Shown piece after piece: positions 34,396 to 42,060 of a stretch of DNA of 64,000 nt. A program made the position numbers and the translations under genes. Position 1 is the stretch's first letter; the number at the start of each line of letters is the position of its first letter. The notes under the pieces are model-generated. The model worked only from the letters and a program-made list of their open reading frames with translations, did no database searches and was not told the DNA's origin. Origin of the DNA: Emticicia sp040253585 (lineage in GTDB: Bacteria; Bacteroidota; Bacteroidia; Cytophagales; Spirosomataceae); the NCBI RefSeq assembly GCF_040253585.1, contig NZ_JBELAU010000012.1, positions 62,001 to 126,000 on the forward strand, given 5' to 3'.

Positions 34396-35121
34396 TTATT
34401 GAGCTTGTCCTATTGCAATGAAATTAACTTGAGCATCGAATGTAATGGCTGTGTTAGTAGGGTTAAATAGCGAAATTGTTCCTCCAGTATTTGTAATATT
34501 CACTACATTGTAGATTATCTTGACACAATTTTGATTTTGAGTAACAAATTCATTAAACTTTATGCCCCCAAGACTCACATTCGGTACCGTTCCAACTGGA
34601 AATGCTTCATTAAAGGTGAATGCTGTCCCCGCCAGTGAGTTTGGTGCAATACTGATATTTTGGACAGCTAAGAGTAAATCTATTGTACCGAAAACAGTCT
34701 TTAATTGGGTGCTTTGGCTATTTCTTACAATTCCTTTATTAAACTGTACAAACAAATCACCCGTATTTCGGATGTTTCCATATACCTCCAGTTTTTGAGT
34801 AGGGTATAAAATTCCAATTCCCACATTTCCGCCTCTACCTTGCAGCAAAAGTGGCTTAAATGCCCCTTGTGCTACCGATTGAATATAACTCAATCCATTA
34901 GCGGCATCACTCCCCATATATAGAAAGTGGGGTGTGGTGGCGTTAGGGTCTTTTATCAAAAATGCGTGTTGCGTGTTTTCGTTTACATTATAATTACCAA
35001 CTTGATTGACCTGCATTTTTGAAACAGGATTATCTAAACCAACGCCAATTTTTCCGCTCGTGGTAATATTTTGAGCTTTGAGCAGAAATGGTAGAATGAG
35101 TAAGAGGAATATTTTTTTCAT
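34396..35121 (-). CDS. secreted protein with a phage-tail-fibre-like repeat start
   Basis: A 241-residue protein with a signal peptide ending LKAQ. The N-terminal half has GKIGVGLDNPVSKMQVNQVG and GNVGIGILYPTQKLEVYGNI, the 'G-I-G-x-x-x-P-x-x-K-L-x-V' repeat common in Bacteroidota cell-surface and tail-fibre-like proteins. The C-terminal half is beta-rich without a known motif. The ATG at 35121 is preferred over a GTG two codons earlier. It is the first gene of a two-gene unit and is divergent from the histidine kinase gene. Confidence 0.72.
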   Translation of the reverse strand: MKKIFLLLILPFLLKAQNITTSGKIGVGLDNPVSKMQVNQVGNYNVNENTQHAFLIKDPNATTPHFLYMGSDAANGLSYIQSVAQGAFKPLLLQGRGGNVGIGILYPTQKLEVYGNIRNTGDLFVQFNKGIVRNSQSTQLKTVFGTIDLLLAVQNISIAPNSLAGTAFTFNEAFPVGTVPNVSLGGIKFNEFVTQNQNCVKIIYNVVNITNTGGTISLFNPTNTAITFDAQVNFIAIGQAQ

Positions 35122-35147
35122 CGACACAACGAGTTGAATTGTTGGGT

Positions 35148-35223
35148 CAAAATTAGAGACTGAAAAAATATTTTTTTTCCACCAAAAGGGGGAATTTTAT
35201 TCTCATTTATTCTACTACCTTTG
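35148..35223. promoter_or_regulatory. symmetrical divergent promoter with CCACC-AAAA-GGGGG site
   Basis: On the minus strand the -7 box TAATTTTG lies at 35148-35155, exactly 23 nt from CCACC (35179-35183). On the plus strand the -7 box TACCTTTG lies at 35216-35223, exactly 23 nt from the end of GGGGG (35188-35192). One site therefore serves both the secreted-protein operon and the histidine kinase gene, with equal spacing on each side. The same site occurs at 30733 and 31813. Confidence 0.78.
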
Positions 35224-35253
35224 AAGTATCAAATCGGAAATGTATTTTGTGCT

Positions 35254-37215
35254 ATGGCTCTGAAAATCAATTGTTTATCTCTACTTCTTTTGTTCACGTA
35301 TTGTGCAAGTTCCTTTGCCCAAACAGGCGAATTGCAACCACTTTTGGAGAAATTAAAAACTGCAAAAACCGACACTAATAAAGTACGTTTGCTTAATAAA
35401 ATTGGCGATGAATATGCTTATAACGACATCAAAACCGCTCGCCAATATTATAAAGATGCCTATGAGTTGAGTAAAAAACTGGATTATTTAAGAGGAATCA
35501 TTCGATATTTTTCGAGTGAAGGCGAATTGCTGAATATTGAAGGAAAATACGACCAAACCATGCTGCTCCTGCGTGAAGGTGTGAGATTGAGCATCGAACG
35601 AAAAGACCGAATGCGGGAAGGAATTATGTATGAGAACATGGGAAATACATTCCAGGAAATGCAAAGACTGGATTCGGCTGCTACGTATTATTTCAAGGCT
35701 TTACCCATTTTTGAGGGCTTTCAAGACAGTGTAAAAATTGCTAATGTTTATAGCGATTTAGCCAATGTTTTTACGCAAACAGATAAACAAGAGCGAGCAT
35801 TGGGTTACATTAATCAAGCCATCGCCATCAGTCAGCATTTTGAGGATGGGTTTTATATAAGTCATTTGGTAAATAAAGAAAATATTTTGTGGAAGCTCAG
35901 ACGAAGAACTGAGGCCGAAAAGGTTAATAATCAGATAATTGCATTGGCTCGAAAACTAAATGATGTAGTTGATATGGCAGATGCCTTGCAAAATCAGTGC
36001 AATCATGATGTAGAAATGAAGCACTACGAAAAATTGCTAAATCACGCTCAGGAACTGGCAAAACTGAACCCTCAACTGCAATCTGCTGAGCGAACTACCT
36101 TGGCAGATTATTGGCTCTCGGTGGCGTACTATTTCAATCGAAACTACCAAAAATCATACAGTTATATTGAAGAAGCAGTAAAAAAAGCTGAAAAACTACA
36201 AAATACTGAGCATTTACAGCAGTATTACACCCATTACGCAAAAGTAATTTTAGCCTATAAAAACGACCCAATTTTAGCCGAAAAATTTAATAATTTATCA
36301 GATTCGTTGCGAGAAGTTAGTTTCAATAAAAACATTCTAAAAACCACTAAAGAACTCGAAACCAAATATGAAACCGACAAAAAAGAAAGGGCGATTCAGC
36401 AGCTTTCTTCCGAAAATCGAAACAAAAAACGTCAGATAAGTTTACTGATATTCTCTGTTATTTTGCTTTCGTTGGCATTGGCTTTTTTTGGGCTTTGGAT
36501 GCAAAACCGCAATCGAATACGCAAGCAAGAACAAATCTTGCACGAACAAAAACTTAAACAACTCGAAAACGAGAAGCAACTTTTAGCAAGCCGAGCCGTA
36601 CTGCAAGGTCAGGACGAAGAACGCAGCCGATTGGCAAAAGACCTGCATGATGGTCTTGGTGGCATATTATCGAGTGTAAAATATTCTTTTCAAAACATGA
36701 AAACATCATTTATTTTAGACCAAGAAAATGCTTTGGCGTTTGAAAAAAGTATGAATTTGCTTGATGCTTCGATGGCTGAATTACGAAGAGTTTCGCACAA
36801 TATGATGCCCGAAAGTTTGGCAAAATTAGGCTTGGAAGAGGCTTTGAAAGATTATATTCAAACGATTGATGAAAATTCAGGAATCAATTTTACGTATCAA
36901 AGTTTTGGTTTGTCAGAAGTCGAACTCGAAAATATCTATAAAACCACTATTTTTAGAGTGATTCAAGAACTAACCACCAATATTATTCGACATTCGCAAG
37001 CAAAAGAGGCTTTGGTGCAAATTATGGCCAAACCTAATTTGATAAATATTACGATTGAAGATGATGGCATCGGTTTCGACCCGCAGCAAGTGAATAGCAA
37101 GAAAAGTATGGGAATTCAGAATCTTTACAACAGAATCGAATACCTAAAAGGCAAAATAGATTTCCAAACCGAGCCAAACGCTGGCAGTTCGTATTATATT
37201 GAGATGCCTTTATAA
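35254..37215 (+). CDS. TPR-containing NarL-type sensor histidine kinase
   Basis: A 653-residue kinase. A signal peptide (ending SSFAQ) leads to a periplasmic TPR array (about residues 35-360, for example EGIMYENMGNTFQEMQRLDS and ANVYSDLANVFTQTDKQERA). A membrane segment lies at about 397-418. A coiled linker and HisKA_3 domain follow, with RLAKDLHDGLGGILSSVKYS (phospho-acceptor His465). The ATPase domain has IQELTTNIIRHSQAKEALVQ and ITIEDDGIGFD. The ATG at 35254 follows a TTG that would fall in the promoter. It pairs with the response regulator at 37297, 81 bp downstream. Confidence 0.94.
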   Translation: MALKINCLSLLLLFTYCASSFAQTGELQPLLEKLKTAKTDTNKVRLLNKIGDEYAYNDIKTARQYYKDAYELSKKLDYLRGIIRYFSSEGELLNIEGKYDQTMLLLREGVRLSIERKDRMREGIMYENMGNTFQEMQRLDSAATYYFKALPIFEGFQDSVKIANVYSDLANVFTQTDKQERALGYINQAIAISQHFEDGFYISHLVNKENILWKLRRRTEAEKVNNQIIALARKLNDVVDMADALQNQCNHDVEMKHYEKLLNHAQELAKLNPQLQSAERTTLADYWLSVAYYFNRNYQKSYSYIEEAVKKAEKLQNTEHLQQYYTHYAKVILAYKNDPILAEKFNNLSDSLREVSFNKNILKTTKELETKYETDKKERAIQQLSSENRNKKRQISLLIFSVILLSLALAFFGLWMQNRNRIRKQEQILHEQKLKQLENEKQLLASRAVLQGQDEERSRLAKDLHDGLGGILSSVKYSFQNMKTSFILDQENALAFEKSMNLLDASMAELRRVSHNMMPESLAKLGLEEALKDYIQTIDENSGINFTYQSFGLSEVELENIYKTTIFRVIQELTTNIIRHSQAKEALVQIMAKPNLINITIEDDGIGFDPQQVNSKKSMGIQNLYNRIEYLKGKIDFQTEPNAGSSYYIEMPL

Positions 37216-37272
37216 TTTAGAATGAGTTAATTGATGAATGATAGAATAAAATGTTATCTGAAATAAAAAATT

Positions 37273-37296
37273 CCCCCATCGGGGGGTAGGGGGGCT
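37273..37296. repeat. G-rich REP-like element touching a start codon
   Basis: CCCCCATCGGGGGGTAGGGG and six more bases, ending at the base before the ATG at 37297. It nearly matches the copy at 38900-38923. It fills the ribosome-entry region of the response regulator gene. Confidence 0.75.
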
Positions 37297-37908
37297 ATGG
37301 AAATATACTTAGTTGAAGACCATCCGCTCGTAACAGAGGGCATAAAAGCGATTTTTGATAAGGAAAATGGCATGAATTGCACCCATAGTTTCGATAATGG
37401 CAAAGACCTTTTGGCGAAATTACACATTCATCAACCCGATGTGATTGTGATGGATATTAACTTACCCGATGCCAACGGAATAGACCTATGTAAAACTGTG
37501 AAAGACCAATATCCGAGCGTTTCGGTGATTGCTTTGAGTATCAACAATGAAAAGAGCATCATCAAAAAAATGATGGAAAATGGTGCCAGTGGGTATATTC
37601 TGAAAGATGCCGCCAAATACGAAATCGTTGATGCGATTAAAGCTGTTATGCAGAGAAAAACCTATTTCAGCATTTCAGCATCAAATACCCTCAAAAAGCC
37701 CGACGAGCGAAAACTACCAGCACTCACTCGTCGAGAAAAAGAAATTCTGATAAAAATCTCTGATGGATTAACCAACCAACAAATTGCTGACCAACTCTTT
37801 GTCGATGTAAGTACAGTTAGCAGTCACCGCAAAAATATGCTTGCCAAATACGATGTGCCGAATACTGCTCAGTTGATAAAATTGGCAATTACGGAGAGGT
37901 TGATTTGA
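37297..37908 (+). CDS. NarL/FixJ-family response regulator
   Basis: A 203-residue regulator. The receiver domain has the acidic pair in YLVEDHPLV, the phospho-acceptor Asp53 in IVMDINLPDANG, and the lysine in GYILKDAAKYEIV. The LuxR-type output domain is LTRREKEILIKISDGLTNQQ, then IADQLFVDVSTVSSHRKNML. It is the partner of the kinase encoded upstream. A likely target is the CCACC-GGGG site, which occurs before the kinase gene and before three secreted-protein genes, but this is inference from position and shared sequence. Confidence 0.95.
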   Translation: MEIYLVEDHPLVTEGIKAIFDKENGMNCTHSFDNGKDLLAKLHIHQPDVIVMDINLPDANGIDLCKTVKDQYPSVSVIALSINNEKSIIKKMMENGASGYILKDAAKYEIVDAIKAVMQRKTYFSISASNTLKKPDERKLPALTRREKEILIKISDGLTNQQIADQLFVDVSTVSSHRKNMLAKYDVPNTAQLIKLAITERLI

Positions 37909-38025
37909 CAGATTTACAAAATGTTGATTGAAATTGCATATAATTTACATCCTTTTTCCTATTAATCTTTCTTTTTATTATTCAATTTTGTATTGAAATA
38001 AGTCAATCAGTTTTTGGATAATAAA

Positions 38026-38811
38026 ATGCAAGAAATAAAATCTCCCACCGAATCACTTCAATTAGAAATCAGGGATGAAATTTTATTGGTGGCTGTCAAT
38101 CGCCCCGAAAAACGTAATGCCTTCAACGATGATTTAGTTTTGGGTATCGAAAAGGTTTTCGAAAACATTCCACCGCAAATTCGTTGTGTAGTAATTTATG
38201 GATTAGGCAAGCATTTCTCGGCGGGTCTTGACCTTTCTGAACTTCGAGAACGTGATGCCGTACAAGGGCTTTATCATTCCCGAATGTGGCATCGAGCATT
38301 GGATAAAGTGCAGTTTGGGCCTGTTCCAGTAGTGGCGGTTTTGCACGGAGCAGTTGTGGGTGGTGGACTCGAATTGGCATCTGCTTGCCACATCAGAGTT
38401 GCCGAAACCAGCACTTTTTATGCCCTTCCCGAAGGTCAACGTGGGATTTTTGTGGGTGGAGGAGCATCAGTACGAGTACCAAAACTCATCGGAATGGCTC
38501 GTATGATGGACATGATGTTTACGGGAAGAGTTTATAATGCCGACGAGGGCGAACGAATCGGACTTGCTCAATATTTAGTAGAAGAAGGTCAAGGACTCGA
38601 AAAAGGTATTGAATTGGCTAAGAAAATTGCCTCAAATGCGGGTATGACCAATTACGCACTGATGCACGTATTACCAAAAATTGTTGATTCGGGCCAGAGT
38701 GAAGGTTTAATGATGGAAAGTTTGATAGCGGCTATTTCGGCCGATGCCCCCGAAGCGAAGAAAAGATTGACCGATTTTTTAGAAGGAAGAGCTAAGAAAG
38801 TAGGAGAATAA
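38026..38811 (+). CDS. enoyl-CoA hydratase / crotonase, probable p-hydroxycinnamoyl-CoA hydratase (CouM-like)
   Basis: A 261-residue crotonase. VVIYGLGKHFSAGLDLSELR forms the oxyanion hole, and VLHGAVVGGGLELASACHIR the second. The Glu residues of hydratases appear near ALPEGQRGIFVGGGASVRVP. The gene is followed by a feruloyl-CoA-synthase-like ligase, an SDR and an amidohydrolase. That set is what the Rhodococcus CouM-L-N-O pathway uses, where the crotonase only hydrates the side chain. An alternative is a hydratase-lyase (Ech) that would give an aldehyde, but the presence of the SDR argues against it. The ATG at 38026 is preferred to a TTG at 38014. Confidence 0.82.
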   Translation: MQEIKSPTESLQLEIRDEILLVAVNRPEKRNAFNDDLVLGIEKVFENIPPQIRCVVIYGLGKHFSAGLDLSELRERDAVQGLYHSRMWHRALDKVQFGPVPVVAVLHGAVVGGGLELASACHIRVAETSTFYALPEGQRGIFVGGGASVRVPKLIGMARMMDMMFTGRVYNADEGERIGLAQYLVEEGQGLEKGIELAKKIASNAGMTNYALMHVLPKIVDSGQSEGLMMESLIAAISADAPEAKKRLTDFLEGRAKKVGE

Positions 38812-38865
38812 AGCACCGTAGCGATGGTTTTCTAAATTATTTTACAAAAGAGAGATATTGATTCT

Positions 38866-40719
38866 ATGAATGATATTCAAGATAGAAATAAAATCAAAGC
38901 CCCCATCGGGGGTTCGGGGGCTGGGCTTTATAAAAATACCTTATTCGGCCCTACCAAAACGCATAAAAAACAGCTTGAAAATGGCATGGTTCATTTTGGA
39001 AATGAGCAGAAATTGGAGGCTTTTCCTACAAAAATTACCGATAAGTTGATGTATTGGGCCGCAACAAAGCCTGACCATACCTTTATTGGAAGAAGAAACC
39101 CAATCACGAGAAATTGGGAGAAATTATCTTATGCTGAAACCCTCGAAAAGACAAAAAGTGTTGCCCAATATTTGATAAATCTTGAATTTTCGCCTGATGA
39201 AACCGTTGTAATTCTCTCAGAAAATAGCCTCGAACATGCACTTTTGGTACTGGCTTCGGTGCATATTGGTATTACTTACACGCCGATTTCTCCGCCATAC
39301 TCTTTGGTTTCGGATGATTTTGGCAAGCTCAAACATTGCCTCGAACTCATGACTCCGAAAGTCATTTTTGCCCAAAGTGGAAAAGTCTATCAAAAAGCTC
39401 TCGAACTTGCTAAAACACTCTTCCCAGAAGCTATTATTATTACTGTTGATGGAGAAAATGGTATTCATTTCGAGGAAATGCTACTTACAAAACCTACAAT
39501 TGATGTCGAAATTGCCGCAGCAAAAGTAAATTCCGATACAATTGCCAAAGTATTGTTTACCTCTGGCTCGACTGGCTTGCCCAAAGGTGTAATGAACCAC
39601 CAAGGAATGTGGTGTGCTAATTTACAGCAGATTACACAGGTTTTTCCGTTTATGCAGCAGCAACCGCCAATTTTCATTGACTGGCTTCCGTGGAATCATA
39701 CGTTTGGGAGTAATCATAATTTTGGTTTAGCTCTTTACAATGGTGGAACAATTTTGATTGATGATGGAAAACCAACGCCCAAAGGCATTGAAGAAACCGT
39801 ACAAAATCTCAGAGAAATTTCTCCAACAGCCTATTTTAATGTGCCAAAAGGTTTTGAAATGCTGATTCCGTATCTTGAAAATGAGCCAGCTTTGCGAGAA
39901 AACTTCTTCCGAAATCTCAATATTTTGTTTTATGCGGGAGCCAGTTTGGCTCAACCCGTATGGAATCGTTTGGAAGAATTAGCCGTAGAAACTATTAGCG
40001 TGAAAATTCCGATTATTACGGGTTTGGGTTGTACAGAATCTGGTCCTTCGGCGATGTTTGCTAATTGGGGTGGAGCATTTTCTGGACTTTTGGGTGTGCC
40101 AGTGGCGGGAATGGATGTAAAACTCGTACCCGACGGCGATAAAGTGGAAGCTCGTTACAAAGCACCAAATGTAACCAAAGGTTACTGGCGAAACCCTGAA
40201 GCTACGGCAGCAGCTTTTGATGAAGAGGGTTATTATAAAACAGGCGATGCCGTAAAGTTTTTAGATGAAATGAATCCCGACAAAGGTTTGATTTTTGATG
40301 GCCGAATTGCCGAAGACTTCAAACTTTCGACAGGAACTTGGGTAAATGTGGGAGTGCTGAAAGCTAAAGTTATTTCTACGGGTTCGCCCATTATTCAGGA
40401 TGTAGTTTTGGCGGGGCTTGATAAAGAATACATTGGGGCAATTTTATTCTTAAATGCCGATGCTTGTCGAAAATTAGCTAATTTGAATTCCGAAATATCA
40501 AATAAAGACGCATTTTTACATGCAGAAGTAGAACGATTTATCAATAATTGGTTAGTAGAGTTTAATAAAACCGCAACTGGGAGTTCGACGGTGATAAAAA
40601 AATATGTAATTGCCCTTGAGGCTCCTTCAATTGATTTAGGCGAAATAACTGATAAAGGCTCACTAAACCAACGGGCAGTTTTGAAGCATAGAGCTGATTT
40701 GGTAACTGAAATGTACTAA
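38866..40719 (+). CDS. feruloyl-CoA synthase-like acyl-CoA ligase (CouL-like)
   Basis: A 617-residue adenylate-forming ligase that would activate ferulate, p-coumarate or caffeate to the CoA ester. The AMP-binding motif is LFTSGSTGLPKGVMNHQGMW (about residues 229-248). FIDWLPWNHTFGSNHNFGLA, LREISPTAYFNVPKGFEML and ITGLGCTESGP are characteristic of the feruloyl-CoA synthase branch. A G-rich REP-like element (38900-38923) lies in frame near the N-terminus and encodes about residues 12-20 (APIGGSGAG). It replaces unknown native sequence. The gene starts 54 bp after the crotonase gene. Confidence 0.88.
   Translation: MNDIQDRNKIKAPIGGSGAGLYKNTLFGPTKTHKKQLENGMVHFGNEQKLEAFPTKITDKLMYWAATKPDHTFIGRRNPITRNWEKLSYAETLEKTKSVAQYLINLEFSPDETVVILSENSLEHALLVLASVHIGITYTPISPPYSLVSDDFGKLKHCLELMTPKVIFAQSGKVYQKALELAKTLFPEAIIITVDGENGIHFEEMLLTKPTIDVEIAAAKVNSDTIAKVLFTSGSTGLPKGVMNHQGMWCANLQQITQVFPFMQQQPPIFIDWLPWNHTFGSNHNFGLALYNGGTILIDDGKPTPKGIEETVQNLREISPTAYFNVPKGFEMLIPYLENEPALRENFFRNLNILFYAGASLAQPVWNRLEELAVETISVKIPIITGLGCTESGPSAMFANWGGAFSGLLGVPVAGMDVKLVPDGDKVEARYKAPNVTKGYWRNPEATAAAFDEEGYYKTGDAVKFLDEMNPDKGLIFDGRIAEDFKLSTGTWVNVGVLKAKVISTGSPIIQDVVLAGLDKEYIGAILFLNADACRKLANLNSEISNKDAFLHAEVERFINNWLVEFNKTATGSSTVIKKYVIALEAPSIDLGEITDKGSLNQRAVLKHRADLVTEMY
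38900..38923. repeat. G-rich REP-like element inside a ligase gene
   Basis: CCCCCATCGGGGGTTCGGGG then GCT, in frame near the N-terminus of the CoA ligase. Almost the same sequence occurs at 37273-37296. Confidence 0.75.
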
Positions 40720-40806
40720 ATAGAACAGATTTGTAATCTGTCATAGAATAAGTTTCAAAACTTAATGACCGTTTTCAATTAGAAGATTATGCCATAAAAT
40801 ATAATT

Positions 40807-41574
40807 ATGAAAATAGAAAATAACACATTCTTAGTTACAGGCGGAGCCTCGGGGTTAGGCTTTGCAACTGCCAAAATGATAGTAGAAAATGGCGGAAATG
40901 CTGTTTTGCTTGATGTAAACGAAGAATCGGGAGCAAAAGCACAAGCAGATTTGGGCAAAAAATCTACGTTTATCAAAACCGATGTGACCAACGAAGAACA
41001 AGTGCAAAGTGCTGTAAATCAGTCGGTTGAAGCTTATGGTGACATTGCAGGAATCATTAATTGTGCAGGAGTTGGCCCCGCCAAAAGAGTTGTTGGTAAA
41101 GATGGACCACATCCACTTGATTTCTTTCAAAAAGTAATCAATATAAACCTTATCGGAACTTTCAATACCCTTAGATTAGTGGCCGATAAAATGCAAAACA
41201 ACGAACCCAATACCGAAGGCGAAAGAGGAATTATTATAAACACCGCCTCAGTCGCTGCCTTTGATGGTCAAATCGGGCAAGCGGCCTATTCTGCATCGAA
41301 AGGTGGAATTGTGGCCATGACACTTCCAATTGCTCGTGAATTTGCTCGAATGGGTATCAGAGTAATGGCTATCGCTCCAGGTATTTTTGAAACGCCCTTA
41401 TTAGCATCTTTACCACAAGATGCCCAAGATTCTTTGGGCAAGCAAGTTCCCTTCCCACCACGTCTGGGCCGACCTTCAGAATTTGCTGCTTTAGTAAAAC
41501 AAATCATTGAAAACACAATGCTCAATGGCGAAGTAATCCGCCTTGACGGAGCAATAAGAATGGGAGCGAAGTAG
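40807..41574 (+). CDS. SDR-family 3-hydroxyacyl-CoA dehydrogenase (CouN-like)
   Basis: A 255-residue short-chain dehydrogenase. The cofactor motif is TGGASGLGFATA, and the catalytic set is NTASVAAFDGQIGQAAYSAS followed by KGGIVAMT (Ser, Tyr and Lys). The acidic residue in LLDVNEESG favours NAD. It resembles 17-beta-HSD10-type 3-hydroxyacyl-CoA dehydrogenases. It fits oxidation of 3-hydroxy-3-arylpropionyl-CoA to the keto form. It lies 87 bp after the ligase gene. Confidence 0.88.
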   Translation: MKIENNTFLVTGGASGLGFATAKMIVENGGNAVLLDVNEESGAKAQADLGKKSTFIKTDVTNEEQVQSAVNQSVEAYGDIAGIINCAGVGPAKRVVGKDGPHPLDFFQKVININLIGTFNTLRLVADKMQNNEPNTEGERGIIINTASVAAFDGQIGQAAYSASKGGIVAMTLPIAREFARMGIRVMAIAPGIFETPLLASLPQDAQDSLGKQVPFPPRLGRPSEFAALVKQIIENTMLNGEVIRLDGAIRMGAK

Positions 41575-41580
41575 TCAGAG

Positions 41581-41629
41581 TGACGAATTTTCAGAACGGT
41601 TCGCCGCTGCGATGACGAATTATTCGAAT
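41581..41629. repeat. left flank repeat of the first four-helix-bundle cassette
   Basis: Two GACGAAT-type units around a GAACGGTTCGCCGCTGCGAT core. The core also occurs, inverted, at about 48815 and in a degraded form at about 50765. Confidence 0.6.
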
Positions 41630-41634
41630 ATTTA

Positions 41635-41979
41635 ATGAATATTGAAGAATTAAAGAATAGATATAAATTATGGGCGATTTAGGTAGTTTTACTTACAAGA
41701 AAGCTGCCAAATGAGCCTGAATTTAAAGCTGTAAGAAATCAAATCGTCCCATCTACTGCTGCAAATTATCGGGCTGCTTGTAGAGGAAAATCTGGACCCG
41801 ATTTTATCAATAAATTAAAAATTGTTGAAGAAGAATTAGACGAAACAATGTTTTGGTTAGGATTCATAGTTGCTTTATTACCAGAAATTAGACAAGAAAT
41901 TGTGCCAATTTATAAAAAAGCAAATGAACTGCTTTCAATTACAGTATCGTCAATTAAAACAGCAAGAAAAAATAAATAA
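41635..41979 (+). pseudogene. four-helix-bundle protein gene with an in-frame stop
   Basis: Starts MNIEELKNRYKLWAI, then TAG at 41680-41682, then continues in the same frame as VVLLTRKLPNEPEFKAVRNQ, NYRAACRGKSGPDFINKLKI, VEEELDETMFWLGF and SSIKTARKNK to a TAA at 41977. The family is the small four-helix-bundle group (related to 23S rRNA intervening-sequence proteins). Against the copy at 55190 it also lacks three residues (RSA). Only one nonsense codon breaks it, so the loss is recent or the stop is read through. Confidence 0.85.
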
Positions 41980-42019
41980 GGTGAAATGAGAGAATTACGT
42001 ATAAATTGTGATTCTAAAA

Positions 42020-42053
42020 ATTCGTAACTCGTCATTCGAGAAATTCGTCATTT
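42020..42053. repeat. right flank repeat of the first four-helix-bundle cassette
   Basis: ATTCGTAACTCGTCATT at 42020-42036 is the exact reverse complement of the left flank of the second cassette (55154-55170). A further TTCGTCATTT follows. Confidence 0.7.
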
Positions 42054-42060
42054 AAAAAAT

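Noticed and set aside
38026..40719. Ech/Fcs (hydratase-lyase) route giving vanillin or 4-hydroxybenzaldehyde
   Set aside because: No aldehyde dehydrogenase is present, while an SDR and an amidohydrolase follow directly. The CouM-L-N-O route explains the set better, though the lyase option is not excluded.
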